This document shows positions 36,800 through 47,702 of a stretch of DNA of 64,000 bases, piece by piece. The DNA lies in NCBI GenBank assembly GCA_036768485.1, contig JAVLUZ010000154.1, forward strand, positions 3,182,529-3,246,528, in the 5' to 3' direction. The translations under genes and the position numbers were made by a program. The stretch comes from Mermis nigrescens (lineage: Eukaryota; Nematoda; Enoplea; Mermithida; Mermithidae). How positions within the stretch are numbered: position 1 is the first letter of the stretch; each line of letters begins with the position of its first letter. The notes under the pieces were generated by a model. The model searched no databases. It was given only the letters and a program-made list of their open reading frames with translations, and was not told the origin of the DNA.

Positions 36800-38736
36800 A
36801 TGTCGAAATAACATTAAGAAGTGGAGACTTAATTTTTCCACAATTGTTGATTGCAATATCAGAGTAATATGAGAATAACGAATCCGACTTATATCATGGT
36901 TGTGTAAAGTTTGCACTGCAGATCAACTTTAGTTCTAGAGCCTTGCGGAAGCTTAATTTTTTTAAATGTTCTATGTAACGTCAGGATTACGAATCGACTG
37001 TTTGTTTTCTCTACATCCAGTTGTTGCGAACGTCGCAAATATATGACGTAGAAATATGATGCAGAAATATAGTAATCATGTCTAATAGAACGATAAATTA
37101 TTTATTCCTATAACTACGGAGTTTTATTTCAGCTGTAAAGTTGAATATCTTTCGTATTCTAAAAGATCTGCAAGAAAGCAATCATAGCTAAATTATCATG
37201 ACCGGGCTGACATGAACACGAAAGCTTTTTAATCGTTTTCTTCTGTATTTCTGCAAAAAATCAGTTTGCCACCAAAATTATCATAAATGGACTAAAATGA
37301 ATAAGAAGGCTAATTAATTGTTTTGTTCTCTTCTATATTTTCAATTACCTGCGCCCGACAGCAAAAGAGCGGTTACTGCCTGAGTTCCCCTAAATAGACT
37401 ATCAGACCACCACGGATCGTCTTCAACCGACCGAAACTTCGTTCGATAACGAAGACTTAGGTTTCAAATTGGAGTTTTTGAATATTTACTGTGTGATAGG
37501 AAATATTCCGAGAAAATTTCTTGTGAATTAGAAATTAGGTACATTTGCATTCTAACTGAATAGGTTAGTTGTCTTATTTGTTTTCGTGCTATATATATAC
37601 TCATGTTTCTACTTGAAACGGTCATTCGCTAATTTAAAATAAAACTTGGCCTTCAATTTGCCCCTGGACACTTGTGCAGCCGTATAGCCGTGTTGCCCAC
37701 ACACCCGAGCAACCCGTATAACCGTGTTGACCGTGTAGTCCGTACAGCTGTACAGCCCTGTAACCCGTACAATCGTTGACTAAGATACTTGGAAGGTTGA
37801 GTTGACCATGAGTACCATTAGTAATACTTAACTTAGTGAAACTAAGTTCAAGTTGAGATTTATGATACTAAAAGTTTATCCTGAAAATAATTCTTTTTGT
37901 CGTAAACAGTAGATTAGAACTCACATCGGTGAAGTTTGTAGTCAGAAATAGAATCACAGTAAAACGTTTGCGGCACTAGCAGTTTTGTAGAGTTTGCACT
38001 ACTCATTTATTGCTAATGTGTAGTTTACACTACAAATTTACTTTACTCCTAGAACGTTGCAAAGCGTGATTTTTTTCAAAATATTTTACGTAAAGTCAGT
38101 ATTACGAATCTGACAGTATGTTTTCTATACACCCAGTAGTAATGTAAAGTCTACACTGCAAATTAACTCTAGTTCTAGAGCCTTACGGAAGCTAACTTTT
38201 TTAAAAATGACCTAAGTAATGTCAGAATCATTGATCTGACTGTTAGTTTTCTCTGCAGTCAGTAGTCATGTACAGTTTGCACTATTCATTTATACGTAAC
38301 GTGTAGGTCACACTACCAATTTATTTAATTTCCAGAGAGATGAAAAACGTTAATTTTTTCAAAATACTTTCCGTAATATCAGGATTACAAATCTAATGTA
38401 TGTTCTCTTTACACCAAGTACTTATGTAAAGTTTACACTGAAAATTAAATTTAGTTTCAGAGCGTTTCAGACGCTTAGATTTTTTCAAAATATTCCATGT
38501 AACGTCAGGATTACGAATCTGAGCGTGAGTGTTCTTTACACCCATTATTTGCGTTAAGTTTATCATAAAAGCCATTCATCTGTTTAGATAAGGTAAGGTT
38601 GTCTTGATTAAAAAAGATACTGCTGATGTTCAGAATATTGTTTTCCGTGTTCTTGGACTGCTGTCATTATTGTGGCATGTTACCGTATGTGTTTACTGTC
38701 TGATTTACTCAAATCATGCTAATTAAAAGTAGGGTA
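36800..38736 (+). repeat. Composite repeat copy C, 5'-truncated and interrupted
   Basis: Lacks the opening module. Units resume after about 0.94 kb of unrelated DNA (about 37029-37970) that interrupts one unit between CTCTACATCCAG and GTAGAGTTTGCAC. Closing block and foldback are present as in other copies. Confidence 0.72.
37029..37970. mobile_element. Unclassified ~0.94 kb insertion within composite copy C
   Basis: Inferred because the surrounding units become contiguous when it is removed. Ends read CGTCGCAAATA and, inverted, TGCCGCAAACG, a weak short inverted repeat. It contains a 37675-37785 minisatellite-like patch with repeated CCGTRTAGCC / CCGTACAG motifs. No coding seen. Confidence 0.45.
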
Positions 38737-39369
38737 CTAGCAGAGAAAAATGCCCCGAGAAACAAAGAAGACGAATATGCTTGACTTTCTCTACGCAACT
38801 CAAAAAATCGAAGTATATCCTGCGGCCTTCGAAAAAATGTAACCTTTTTCAAATGAGTGTATAAAAATATTCTAAAAAGTATATTTTTGTAAACTGCTTG
38901 CAAGTTGCAACGCTGACTTGCTTAGCACCCTAACTGATAGAAAACTGACTGTAGTTGTATATGAAGGTGTTTTATTTTGTTGAACATTGTAATAAGCGAA
39001 TCTGGCGTAAATTGGTTAGTGCACCCAATCGTTGCGGGCATGCAATGCAAGTGTACCTATATGCGTTCTGTTTCACATGAAAAGCCGCTCCTAGTTTACT
39101 CCATCTAACTTCCAATAGCTATTGTTTAGCTAACTAGCTGCTTTTTTAACCGTTTTGGTTCAATACTTTATTTCAATCTGCAGGCCGCAGAATATACTTC
39201 GATTGTTTGCGTTGGTTAGAGAAAGTCTGATTTTTAACAGATTTTTTTCGACTTTCGGTATACATATAAGATAGCTTTTTTATAGTCTCCTCCTTTTACA
39301 TCCTAAATAATCCACAATCCAACGTATATATTTGAGATTTTTGTTCCATCGGAGGTTTTTCTTTTCTAG
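38737..39369 (+). repeat. Foldback unit attached to composite copy C
   Basis: Left arm CTAGCAGAGAAAAATGCCCC, right arm TTTTGTTCCATCGGAGG and TTTTCTAG. The internal GCAGGCCGCAGAATATACTT motif is shared with the other foldbacks. Confidence 0.72.
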
Positions 39370-39424
39370 TAGAAAAATATATTTGAATATACAAACTGAA
39401 GGGTTTTCTTGCGTAACAGCCAGA

Positions 39425-39695
39425 TATCGTGGCTGTGGGGGGAGGGGGAGGTTGGGGGTATGCACGCGCAGAAGTTCAAATACCACCCTCAAAAACTAAA
39501 TTAGCACCACCCCAGAATTCAAATTTTAAGATGTTTTTGTTTTTTTCGCAATTTTTTGATGCAAATGGATAGTGCTCGATGAGAAACGTTGAAAAATGTT
39601 GTTTTTTCGCCATACCACCATTTTTAATACTCTTTTTGACCTTTGAAAAATCTTGCACACCCTCCCCAGAATTTTGGTGCTGCCCACCTATTAAC
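39425..39695 (+). mobile_element. MITE (about 255-bp family), diverged copy
   Basis: Core GGATAGTGCTCGATGAGAAA and CATACCACCATTTTTAA, end GCTGCCCACCTATTA. Left end is degraded. Confidence 0.68.
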
Positions 39696-42532
39696 ATGAC
39701 GTCAAAATTACGAATCTGGCCATAAAGTTTCAATATTCCGTTGGTTTTCGATATTTATTGAACGAATTATGAGTTACGCGAATGAATTATGCCAGAAGTG
39801 TTGTATAATTTGCTTTTCAGCATTAAGTAGGATCTTCCTGCAGCTCAATATACTGCTGAATTACGTTTCTGTTGTATAATATTAAATGGTATTTGTTCGC
39901 ACTTTAGTCAACGTTGAAAAGCTCATAAATGTGCCAGACTATACATAAGTAAAGTTTTGTGGGTAATGTACATGTGTATAGTATGCAGGTATGTAAATTA
40001 GATAGTTATACATATGTACTAGTATGTGTATGTTTCTGTGAGTTCCTACAAGTAGAAACTGGTGTGCCGCTCGGAACCAAACGCCATTTACTTCTGTTAA
40101 ACCCATATGTGTATCAGGGGGATGGGGAAATTTCCCATACATAGTCAATAGTCACTTCATTCCCAAAACTAAAACATTTTAGATCCCCAACTCGTTTTTT
40201 GGAGAAACCTGCGTTTTTTGGCCATTTTAAGTGTTTTTAATTATTATTGACCGAAAATTATAGGTCATTTACGCCCTTCCTCCTTAAATTGGCCGAAGAC
40301 CTCCCATTCAAAATTTTAAGCTGTAACATATGCTTAGACCCTGTCTGTGCATGCAAGTTGGAGAAGCTGCTCTTCTCTTCTGACATAAATCTGAGCTATT
40401 TTTTGCGTGACAAATAGCAGCTGTTGAAGGCCAACTATTTTCACGAAACGCATTGAATTGTAGTCGTTTTAAACGATCATCGTTGTTTGGTCAAAATTCA
40501 TAAAATCTTAAGGTTGGGTATTAAATGAAACAGATTATTTACACCAACCTATAGTACCTACAATAAAAACGTGTTTGTGGGAAAAGAGTTGTTGTGACGT
40601 CCCCACAAGAATGGCTACTAATTAATTCCTCGCAAAATGTCTATCATCATAGATGCATAGCAGGCCGATCTGGGGGTCAGCCGGTCTGGGGAGGGGGATC
40701 GAGAATAGAACCTTTTTGATCCGAAATGACCTCAAAAACTGGTATATTGATGGCCAAAAACGAATAAAAATGAATGTTTTCCTGAAAAAAGTGCTTCACA
40801 TTGACCGTAAGCCGTGTAATAATATAGTTTTTACGCTATTTTAGCGCTAGGTCGTTTGGGCCCAAAAAGCTCAATTTTTGACACCCCAGACCGGCTAATA
40901 TTCCCTGGGAGGGTCATGCTCTGCACAGTGCACCTATGTCCGAGACCGGCTGACCCGCGGATCGGCCATACTAAGCATCTACATATGATAGCGACTGAAT
41001 AATTAGAAGTCTTAAATATTTGTAACCCGACTCAGCCATCCAGTGGCCGGCTGTTGGATGTGGCACAGAACGCCGCATGTTTCTGTTGCTTGCTTAAATC
41101 TCGTGAATAAAGATTTCATTTCATGGCTTATCCTGACATAAGATTTGATAAAAACAAATAAGAAGCCTTGCACTCTTTCAACAGCCGACCTTGGGTTTGC
41201 GATTTCTACATGCTAACAATAAGTCAAGCGTCCTGTGTTTAGTTTTCCAAAAAGGCACTTAACTAAAAACTTTTCGCCTCTGATCCTTACACGTATGTTT
41301 CTAGAACTCCAGAATTAGTGTACATTAGGAAATAAAATCGAGTACCTATTCATTCAAAACAAATCGAAAACCCACGAAGTCAATCAAACAAAACTAAACT
41401 TGTGCAACACGATGTTTGTCCTTGGCACTAGCAAATACGCATTTCCTTCTACGAGTATGACTCAACAACGAGCGCAGATCATAAAACTCTGGGGTCTGAT
41501 TTAGTAGTTCTGACGCTGTGGAAAGTATTTTTTAAACCCGATAAACCTGCTGTTATACTCGGGATTTCAGGTTACCTTACACACAACCATAGAGTGTAAA
41601 GAATATCTAAAGTCATATTTGTGAATCTGTCATTTCAGGTAACATTTAAAAAATTAGCCTGCATGGCTCTAGCGCTAAATTTGCCTTGCTGTATGAACAT
41701 TACTTAAATGCTGAGTGTAACGGAAATTTTAAGTCAAATTCGTAATCTTGAATTCATATCGGACATTTTTGAAAAAAATAACTTTTTGCACCTCTACAAT
41801 AAATCACTATTGAATTTAAGCGCGCCCATATATGTACATGTGGGATTTTAAATGCGTAGTACATTCAAAAGTCAATTTCTGTAAGCTTCACCCCGGCGGC
41901 GAAAAGTCAAAATTTAACCTATCCTCATTTCAACATATGTTGTACAGTTTTTAACGCTGAGCAATAAGGCATAAAGCGTTTTGCACAAAACACCTTTTCC
42001 GCTCGGAACATCGAGCTCAAAGTTTGAAAAATTAACCTTTTTTTGTCAAAAATGACTATATTTACTTTTATGACTATAACTTTCTAACGCTTCAATATAT
42101 CTGAGTCAACTTTTCTTCAAATAAAAGACGAGGCTTTGTGCTGCATATTTACATCTCAATTATTGTCATAACCTCGTCGGTTTTAATGAATTATATTTTA
42201 CTGAAAGTGAAAAAGTCCGATTATTTGACATAAAAATTTCAAATTTTGTTCTATATATCCCATACTAGATGCGAGTGATTCTTAAAATTTCAGTAATATG
42301 TGGCATTTTGCCTTACTGTGTGTATGGAAAAAGATAAAAAAATTAAAGAACCATTTTTCGAGCAATGAGTCTTCATGCAAGTCAACGTAATGCGAGATTG
42401 GCCAAGCGTTTATGCCCAAAAGTTCTCTCCTTTGTGTTATATCTCACACACCAGCTGATAAACAGTTTAAAAATTTTAGAGTAATCATCCACTTAGTCTC
42501 TTGATCTAATTGGCAGACGAATGTAAAAGTCG
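39696..42532. other. Intergenic DNA with two MITE blocks
   Basis: Microsatellite-like TGTACATGTGTATA at 39960-40030, third-family block at 40090-40340 and the second-family MITE at 40640-40950. The rest is unrecognised. Confidence 0.45.
40640..40950. mobile_element. MITE, second family, long copy
   Basis: ATAGATGCATAGCAGGCCG at one end and inverted ATAGGTGCACTGTGCAGAG at the other. GTCAGCCGGTCTGGGGAGG on one arm pairs with CCCCAGACCGGCTAA on the other, so the element is nearly palindromic. Confidence 0.68.
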
Positions 42533-42751
42533 TCGGATTATTGATTCAATAACGAACCTCAAAGCAAGTGCAAGTTATGTAGAAGTGATTGATTTAGCTC
42601 ATGAAATTGTTCTTTCCTTACTCATATCTCCTACATAGACATGATACATTCTCTAAGTTCTAATATAATGTGACATTTTCCCTTTCTATTTTATTAGTAA
42701 AGAATTGCGGAAATTAATGGACTACTTTTGAGTTACGGCTCTTGACATAAT
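42533..42751 (+). repeat. Left terminal inverted repeat of the 42.5-44.4 kb element
   Basis: Pairs with 44149-44370 on the other strand. Shared blocks include CAAAGCAAGTGC, CATGAAATTGTT and AATATAATGTGACATTTT. Confidence 0.8.
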
Positions 42752-42839
42752 TGCAATTCCTGAAAATTCCTGGAAAAGTAAACAAGGGGAATAAACATTC
42801 ACCTCAACATTGGTTTACCACCAGGGTAGACTGCGAAGT

Positions 42840-43489
42840 CAGATTCTTCTATCGACGCTGTGAATACCTATTCAAGACAGAAGTCAAGAAGCAACAACAA
42901 GAGCCGATTCTACTTCTGATATTTCTCATGATACTGATGCAAATCTTTTCTTGTGCCCTGCTAGTGGATATGTGAAGTCTTATGCAAGCTGGAAAGATCT
43001 GGATGACCATCTAGATCTTAGTTTCCATCAATACTACCCTGAGAGGCAAATTTTACGTGATGCAGCAGTTACAACACATGTTAATACAATAGAGCAACGG
43101 CACTTTACACATAAGCTAGCTAGTTTAAATGAAGTCTTACAAGACCAATGACAAGCATTCTCAACTGATAATATTGGTCATTAAGAAGGAGGTTGGGCTG
43201 TTACGGCAGCGCAGGATATGCAAAAATTTTCCTGAAAAACAGCATCAACATCGTATTCAAAAATTTGACTACGGTGTGCTGAATTGTCAAAAGTATGATC
43301 CACAAGATGTGGCAAAAGAAATGTGAAGTTTGCCAACTATTCAGCTCATCAGAATATCCCACGTGGCAACAAATATCAAATTTCTGGTCAATTGAAGCCA
43401 GGAAACGAGAATCGGAGAAGGCAGAACAAGATGTGACTGACGAATGCCCAGAGGATGAATTTTCGGCTGATCCTAAGCTTGAATTATAA
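42840..43489 (+). pseudogene. Remnant of a transposon-associated C2H2 zinc-finger protein
   Basis: Pieces in three frames read in order. First, an acidic Ser/Thr-rich linker leads into FLCPASGYVKSYASW and DDHLDLSFH, where the second Cys of a C2H2 finger is replaced by Tyr. Next come a GGWAVTAAQDMQKFS-like piece, KQHQHRIQKFDYG, YDPQDVAKEM, then LFSSSEYPTWQQISNFWS. This order resembles an uncharacterised C2H2 protein family common in cnidarian and other repeat-rich genomes (GWAL, RFS, QKxYL, DPxxVAxxM, LFxxxEFLTxQQ pattern), recalled from general knowledge. Stops and frameshifts near 43150, 43240 and 43326 break it. It sits inside a TIR element, so it is element cargo. Confidence 0.6.
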
Positions 43490-44148
43490 TTAGAAGAAAT
43501 TGAAGATGCCATGCTGCGCAGTGAATGTTTTGATGTATGTTTTCATCGTAGTAATTTTGTTTTTCACAGCTACATTATTGTTCATATGTCTTCATAGCTC
43601 ATAATATCGAGTTTTTTCAACAGAAACTTCCATTGACACCATCTATAGATCAGTAATGCAAATCAAGATTAAGCATGTGCACCCAAATATTTGTCATTGT
43701 TTAACTGACTTCTCACATGTGTTCACTGTTTCGATCCCTAAACACCACCTGAATTGCATTTGTCCGAATTTGCTAGGTTTGCACTTCTCGAGACCTGCAC
43801 CAAAAAAAATTTTCACTTAAATGTATAGTCATTCTATAAGCTTGAAATGTATTATTCATAAATTACTATCTTTCTTCACTTCAGAAAATTTTGATTAAAT
43901 TACTAATTCTGGCCTTTTGGTGATAAATTCAATAAAACTGACGTTAAGCCATACAGTTGCAAATTGAAAATTTAGTCCATTTGAGATAATTAAGCTCAGA
44001 TAAAATTCGGATATCTCTTATACCTTCAAACTGAAAAAGGCCACTGCCACACTGCAGTAACATTTTTACAATGTACCAATGACTGGCGTGGGAGCTATTA
44101 AACAAAAAGATTTTTGTGTGAATAATCCAATAATCCTCATAGAAATAT

Positions 44149-44370
44149 TTATGTCAAGAGCCGTAACTCAAAAGGTGGTTTATTGATTCTTGCAAATTTT
44201 TACTAATACAACAGAAATGTAAAATGTCACATTATATTAGAATTTTGAGAATGTTCCTTGTCTAATGCAGGACTTATGAGTAAGAAAATAACAATTTCAT
44301 GTGCTAATAATCAGTCATTTCTACATAAGTCGCACTTGCTTTGGGGTTCGTTATTCAATCAATAATCCGA
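44149..44370 (-). repeat. Right terminal inverted repeat of the 42.5-44.4 kb element
   Basis: Reverse complement of the left arm with scattered substitutions and small gaps. Confidence 0.8.
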
Positions 44371-44472
44371 TGAATTATGATGTTAAAATCCTACCCATAT
44401 GATGTTCTAATCCTACCCAAAAACCTCACACGATCATTATAGTTGGGCATTGAGTTTGAAGTAATGTCATTT

Positions 44473-45745
44473 AGGTAGCGCGATAGCCCTACCTATAATA
44501 TACTTGGCCATCCTTGTTTCTTACATGTTTATCACAGCGAGTGCGAAATTTGTGTCCCGCCTCAGAGCAACAACGGCACATACCTGGGAGGTGCGGTTTT
44601 TTGAATCGATCGATAATTAAAAAATTCGATGCCCGTCTTTTTTTGTTTACACTCAATACCGAGTTAGCAATGAGTGTATAAATTGTAGACCGAAAAATTA
44701 AATAATTTGCGGAGGGCCAATTTTTTAAAATATTGCTCCCGAGTTTTTGATTACGAATCTAAACTTAAAATTTCTTTACACCTAATAGTCGTTGCGCAAA
44801 AATGTAAAAGTATACGGGTTTTTTACTCTTTGCGTGTTTTCAGCTTATCTAACTCAATTTTCATTTCTGTGCAGTCCTATTGGTTTTATAATGTAGAGGG
44901 TTACAATATCTCAAGGACCTTTTTTCTCTTTTAACGCAATATTTCTTGATCTGTGATCGTTTTAGTGTAAAGGCTTCGAGACGAAAAACAAAATTTATTC
45001 AGCTACTTCGCTAAAGTAGGCGGAACACGCTAATTATGCTCAAAATATGCCCTGATTTCAGCGTTACAGATCCTAGTTTATTTTGTTTCTATACATCCAA
45101 TATTGCGTCATTAGCGCAAGTGTAAAGTTTACACCAAAACTTCAAATGGTCGGCAAAGGGCCAATTTTTTCAGAAAATCTCTTCCCTGATTAGTAGGTTA
45201 CGAATCTGATCTTAGAGTTTCTTTACACTCATTATGTGTTGCACAGGAATGAAATGTTGACGGTCTTTTACTGTTTTCATGCGCAGAAGCATATCTAACT
45301 CAGTTTTACATTTTATGCAGTCTGATTGGTTTCAAAAGGTAGACAGTTATAAAATATAGTGGGAGTGTCTTCTTTATTTTTCTTTCGGGAAAGTAATATT
45401 TTCAAATTTAGAGGAGGTTTTTTGTAAAGAGTCTGGGATAAAAAATTTTTTTTCCTGCCATATTCTCTACTTAGCAGACAGAACATGGTAATTATCTTTT
45501 AAATGTGCCTCGTCCCAAGCGCTACACGTCAAAATTCATTTTGTTTCTTTTCAACCAATATTGCGTTATTAGTGCAGATGTAAACTTTACACTTAAAGAT
45601 TTTTTTCCGCATAGAGCGTCGTGGATAATGAATTTTTTAAAATGTTCTCCGGAAGGTCAGAATAACGAATCTGACCTGTAAACTTTTCTACAGCTAGTGT
45701 TTGTTGAGGTATGAAGAAGTGAACTTTGAATTATACATCTACTAG
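44473..45745 (+). repeat. Composite repeat copy E, 3'-truncated
   Basis: Starts GGTAGCGCGATAGCC with CCTATAATATAC, then diverged units with TAAAGTTTACACC and GGTTACGAATCTGAT. It has no closing block or foldback and stops next to a different element that begins with CCCGGCGTTGCCCGG. Confidence 0.65.
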
Positions 45746-46019
45746 TTGAGCTGCCCGGCGTTGCCCGGACTGAACTTAGGCCTGATAGCTATATGGAATT
45801 AATATGTCTTTTGTATTTTTTATTTTTCAAGACTTTTGATGTTTTTGGGTTATTTCTAAAAAAATTGTTGGTACAAACCATATTTTATTTTTTGGATTTT
45901 TTAAAATGTCTTTTGTCAACCATTTTTTTGATCAAATCCATATTTTTGACGTTACAGAATGGTTTTGAAAATTGTTAAGCCATAATCATATTTTTTATTG
46001 TTCTGGGGTGTTCTGGAAA

Positions 46020-46260
46020 TTTTTTTAATAAAAACCATATTGTTGATGTTTTGGGATGTTTTGGAAAATTTTTTTCGTCAAACCATATTTTTGATGTTTT
46101 AGGATGTTTTGGAAAATTTTTTTAATGAAACCCATATTTTTGATGTTTTGGGATGTTTTGGAAAATTTTTTTCGTCAAATCATATTTTTGATGTTTCAGG
46201 ATGTTTTGAAAAATTTTTTCGGTCAAACCATATTTTTGATGTTTTAAAAAATTTTTTGTT
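46020..46260 (+). repeat. Tandem repeat, ~48-49 bp unit, about 5 copies
   Basis: Units read CATATTTTTGATGTTTTGGG, ATGTTTTGGAAAATTTTTTT and a variable CGTCAAAC end. Weaker copies reach back to about 45800. Confidence 0.8.
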
Positions 46261-46344
46261 TGTTGTTGCAAAGGGTGTCATATATCACGTGATATGTTAT
46301 AGCTGATGGTATCTCCTATCTTATATCACTGCATGTAATGGCAC

Positions 46345-46695
46345 AGATAAAGTATCTATACCAAACCTATCTTATAGCATTGCCTATCTCGTATCACAGG
46401 GTATCTTATATCCCATACTATCTTATAAAATTGCCTATCTTGCAGCTCGGGGTATCTTATATCACTTCCTATCTTATAGCATTGCCTATCTTGTAGCACG
46501 GGGTATCTTTTATAACGTTCTATCTTATAGCATTGCCTATCTTGTAGCACGGGGTGTCTTATATCACGTCCTATCTTATAGTATTGCCTATCCTGTAGCA
46601 CAGAGTATCTTATATCACGTCCTATCTTATAGCATTGCTTATCTTGTTGCACATAGTATCTCATACCATGCCTATCTTATAAAATTGCCTATGTT
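46345..46695 (+). repeat. Tandem repeat, 51-bp unit, about 6-7 copies
   Basis: Unit: CTATCTTATAGCATTGCCTA, TCTTGTAGCACGGGGTATCT, TATATCACGTC. Because 51 is a multiple of three, a 102-codon frame stays open across it; it is not a gene. Confidence 0.85.
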
Positions 46696-47702
46696 ATAGC
46701 ATCATTTGGTTAAACCCGTATTTTGATGTTTCACAGTGCCGACCAATGCTATAACATAATAATGTACATAGTGTCGCCAGGCATGCTCCTCTTGGCCGGG
46801 GTATCCCTATACAAACAGTATAAACTTAATTTTTGCAAAAAATAGCAAAAAATCGGCCATCTCCCGAAATCGTGGAGGCTTATAGCACAGGGGCCAAACC
46901 CTGCTCCCTCTCTGCCCTGGGCCAATGGGTGCGTTTGTCGAAATTTCAAGATCGCTACGGCTCCTTCCCCTATTGGACCGATCTCGGCCCAAAATATCAG
47001 CCCACCAAATTTCATTGGGCCGGAGCCAACCCGGCACAAACATACGAACATACAAACAAACAAACTTTCAAAAATATACAGTAGATTTTCTAATGCCGAT
47101 AGATAACTCCATATTGCATATTGTTTGATCAGATTTCTCTTATTTCAGAGGTTTTTGACTCGTCTTTATTAAATAATTATTTTTATTATCATAAATGCGC
47201 TATTCTTAAACTTCAGCAGAATTGATAAATATTGTTCAAAATAGTATAATCAAGCTAAAATCTTCGCTGCGACACTCAGTTAACGTGCATTGTGTTGATA
47301 GACAGGCACCTAATCATTGTTCCTATATGTCGCCATATTTAAAAAACCTGCAGCGTAATAAGTATAGGATGTTGTTTGAAAGTAGGAAAATGATTTCAGA
47401 TTTTTATCTATTGTCCATAATACAGCGAAATCATCAATGACTTAGTATTGAAATCCGCCGATATGTTGAGTTCATGCAAGTGGCTGATGTACCCGTTCTC
47501 ACATGTGAATTTAAAAGAGGAATGATGGGTTCAAATCTTCCGAATACTGACTTTGATTTTTTTTAATTCTTCTGGCAAAACCATGCACTTCCTTTGACGT
47601 ATTCATCTATTTAGATTAGGTAATCCGCTAGCTTCTTAATTTATCGTTTTGTAAAACTCCAAATTTATGTTTACTATTTTATTTTAGGGTCAGTATTTAA
47701 TC

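Larger units (their letters stand above)
42533..44370 (+). mobile_element. Decayed DNA transposon with ~220-bp terminal inverted repeats
   Basis: Left arm 42533-42751 matches the reverse complement of right arm 44149-44370 along nearly its whole length. Both arms start TCGGATTATTGATT and end near GAGTTACGGCTCTTGACAT. Between the arms lies a broken ORF of a C2H2-finger protein. No clear target duplication was seen. The arms have diverged, so the copy is old. Confidence 0.8.
45748..47067 (+). mobile_element. Repeat element with CCCGGCGTTGCCCGG start and ACAAACAAACAAAC tail
   Basis: Starts GAGCTGCCCGGCGTTGCCCG and ends CATTGGGCCGGAGCC, then a CATACAAACAAACAAAC tail. This pairing of start and tail is seen in dispersed repeats of many invertebrates (recalled, class uncertain). 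The middle is two tandem arrays and no coding frame. Confidence 0.5.

Noticed and set aside
43201..43512. 103-codon minus-strand frame
   Set aside because: Shadow of the decayed C2H2-finger ORF on the plus strand.
46356..46664. 102-codon open frame rich in Tyr, Lys, Arg and Asp
   Set aside because: It is the translation of a 51-bp tandem repeat whose period is a multiple of three.
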